The notes under the pieces: generated by a model
What the model was told of the DNA's origin: nothing
Databases searched by the model: none
The model's input: only the letters and a program-made list of their open reading frames with translations
Translations under genes and position numbers: made by a program
Part shown: positions 63,805 to 64,000 of the stretch, one piece after another
How positions within the stretch are numbered: position 1 is the first letter of the stretch
Layout of the letters: every line of letters starts with the position of its first letter
Source: Azorinus chamasolen
Lineage: Eukaryota > Mollusca > Bivalvia > Cardiida > Solecurtidae
Assembly (NCBI GenBank): GCA_963576725.1
Contig: OY755242.1
Coordinates: forward strand, 57,704,480 to 57,768,479
Length of the DNA stretch: 64,000 bases
Direction of reading: 5' to 3'

Positions 63805-64000
63805 ACACCACCACCAACAACAAATACTACAACAACAACAAACAACAAAACGCTAACAACAACAACAAACAACAACAAAACAACAACAACAAAATAATAT
63901 AACAAAAACAAATAACCAAAACATTACACAAGCAACAACAAAAACAATACAGCAACAACAGAAACAAAACACCACCAACAACATACAAAAAACAATAACA
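63805..64000. repeat. CAA-rich simple sequence
   Basis: AACAACAAC blocks with interruptions, running to the window edge. Confidence 0.92.

Overview
This is eukaryotic, intron- and repeat-dominated DNA, not a prokaryotic operon region. It is AT-rich, with no rRNA, tRNA, CRISPR or bacterial gene signal. The one gene I can support is the first coding exon of a Phox2-type paired-like homeobox gene (24034-24283, + strand). It ends in a consensus phase-1 splice donor. The homeodomain exons are not visible downstream, so if the assembly is right everything from 24284 to 64000 is the start of a first intron of more than 39 kb. A tRNA-derived SINE with a Meta-like central block (39440-39640) and the repeat style suggest a mollusc, probably a bivalve; this is inference. 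Almost every other open reading frame overlaps a repeat or has no recognisable protein character.

Most of the window is short non-autonomous DNA transposons (MITEs) with hairpin cores. I use these local names. Family A: TTAA-bounded, ends TTAACCCTTT, hairpin core containing AGACCCAGATCAGACGG, about 220-260 bp, over 60 copies; subtypes A1 (typical), A2 (ends CCCTTTCTCTGTTC), A3 (core CAAACAGTGTAGACC), A4 (ends CATTTCCCTGTTTAATATTC). Family B: same outer ends as A, but core hairpin built on GAGCATTTGCTCC. Family C: TA-bounded, pogo-like CAGTAAAACCTCTCTA ends, core GCAGGTGGTAGCTTAATGCA; C2 has CAGTAAAAACTCGATAC ends. Family D: TTAA-bounded, core TTTGGATCCAGATGAGACGC. Family E: core hairpin TCTTTAGAATCGTCTC and TAGGGTTTGGTGGAGAAAT. 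Family F: one TTAA-bounded copy, core AGACGCCGCC. Families A, B, D and F look piggyBac-like because of the TTAA target and CCCT-type ends. For A, '+' means the core reads GCAGACCCTGATC first; '-' is the reverse.

Layout. 1-23 kb is the upstream flank: MITEs, a 29-bp array (2.2-2.7 kb), 17-bp and 20-bp arrays (7.6-8.4 kb), a 2.2-kb 43-bp satellite (13.1-15.3 kb), and several repeat-free blocks that could be regulatory (1.0-2.0, 3.5-4.0, 5.4-5.9, 9.7-10.5, 20.2-20.7 kb). 23.0-24.0 kb is the repeat-free promoter-proximal region. 24.3-64 kb is the presumed intron, with further MITEs, arrays at 44.4, 46.7, 48.5, 53.5 and 59.9 kb, and repeat-free blocks at 24.3-25.6, 45.4-45.7 and 56.8-58.2 kb.

The most interesting pattern is that at least seven tandem arrays appear to be grown from MITE sequence, each by a different segment, with several other copies showing only a first duplication. 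This looks like repeated birth of minisatellites from hairpin MITEs. A second pattern is that family A spreads an exact palindrome, ATGAATATTCAT, that fits the POU-dimer MORE consensus, around a neuronal transcription factor gene.
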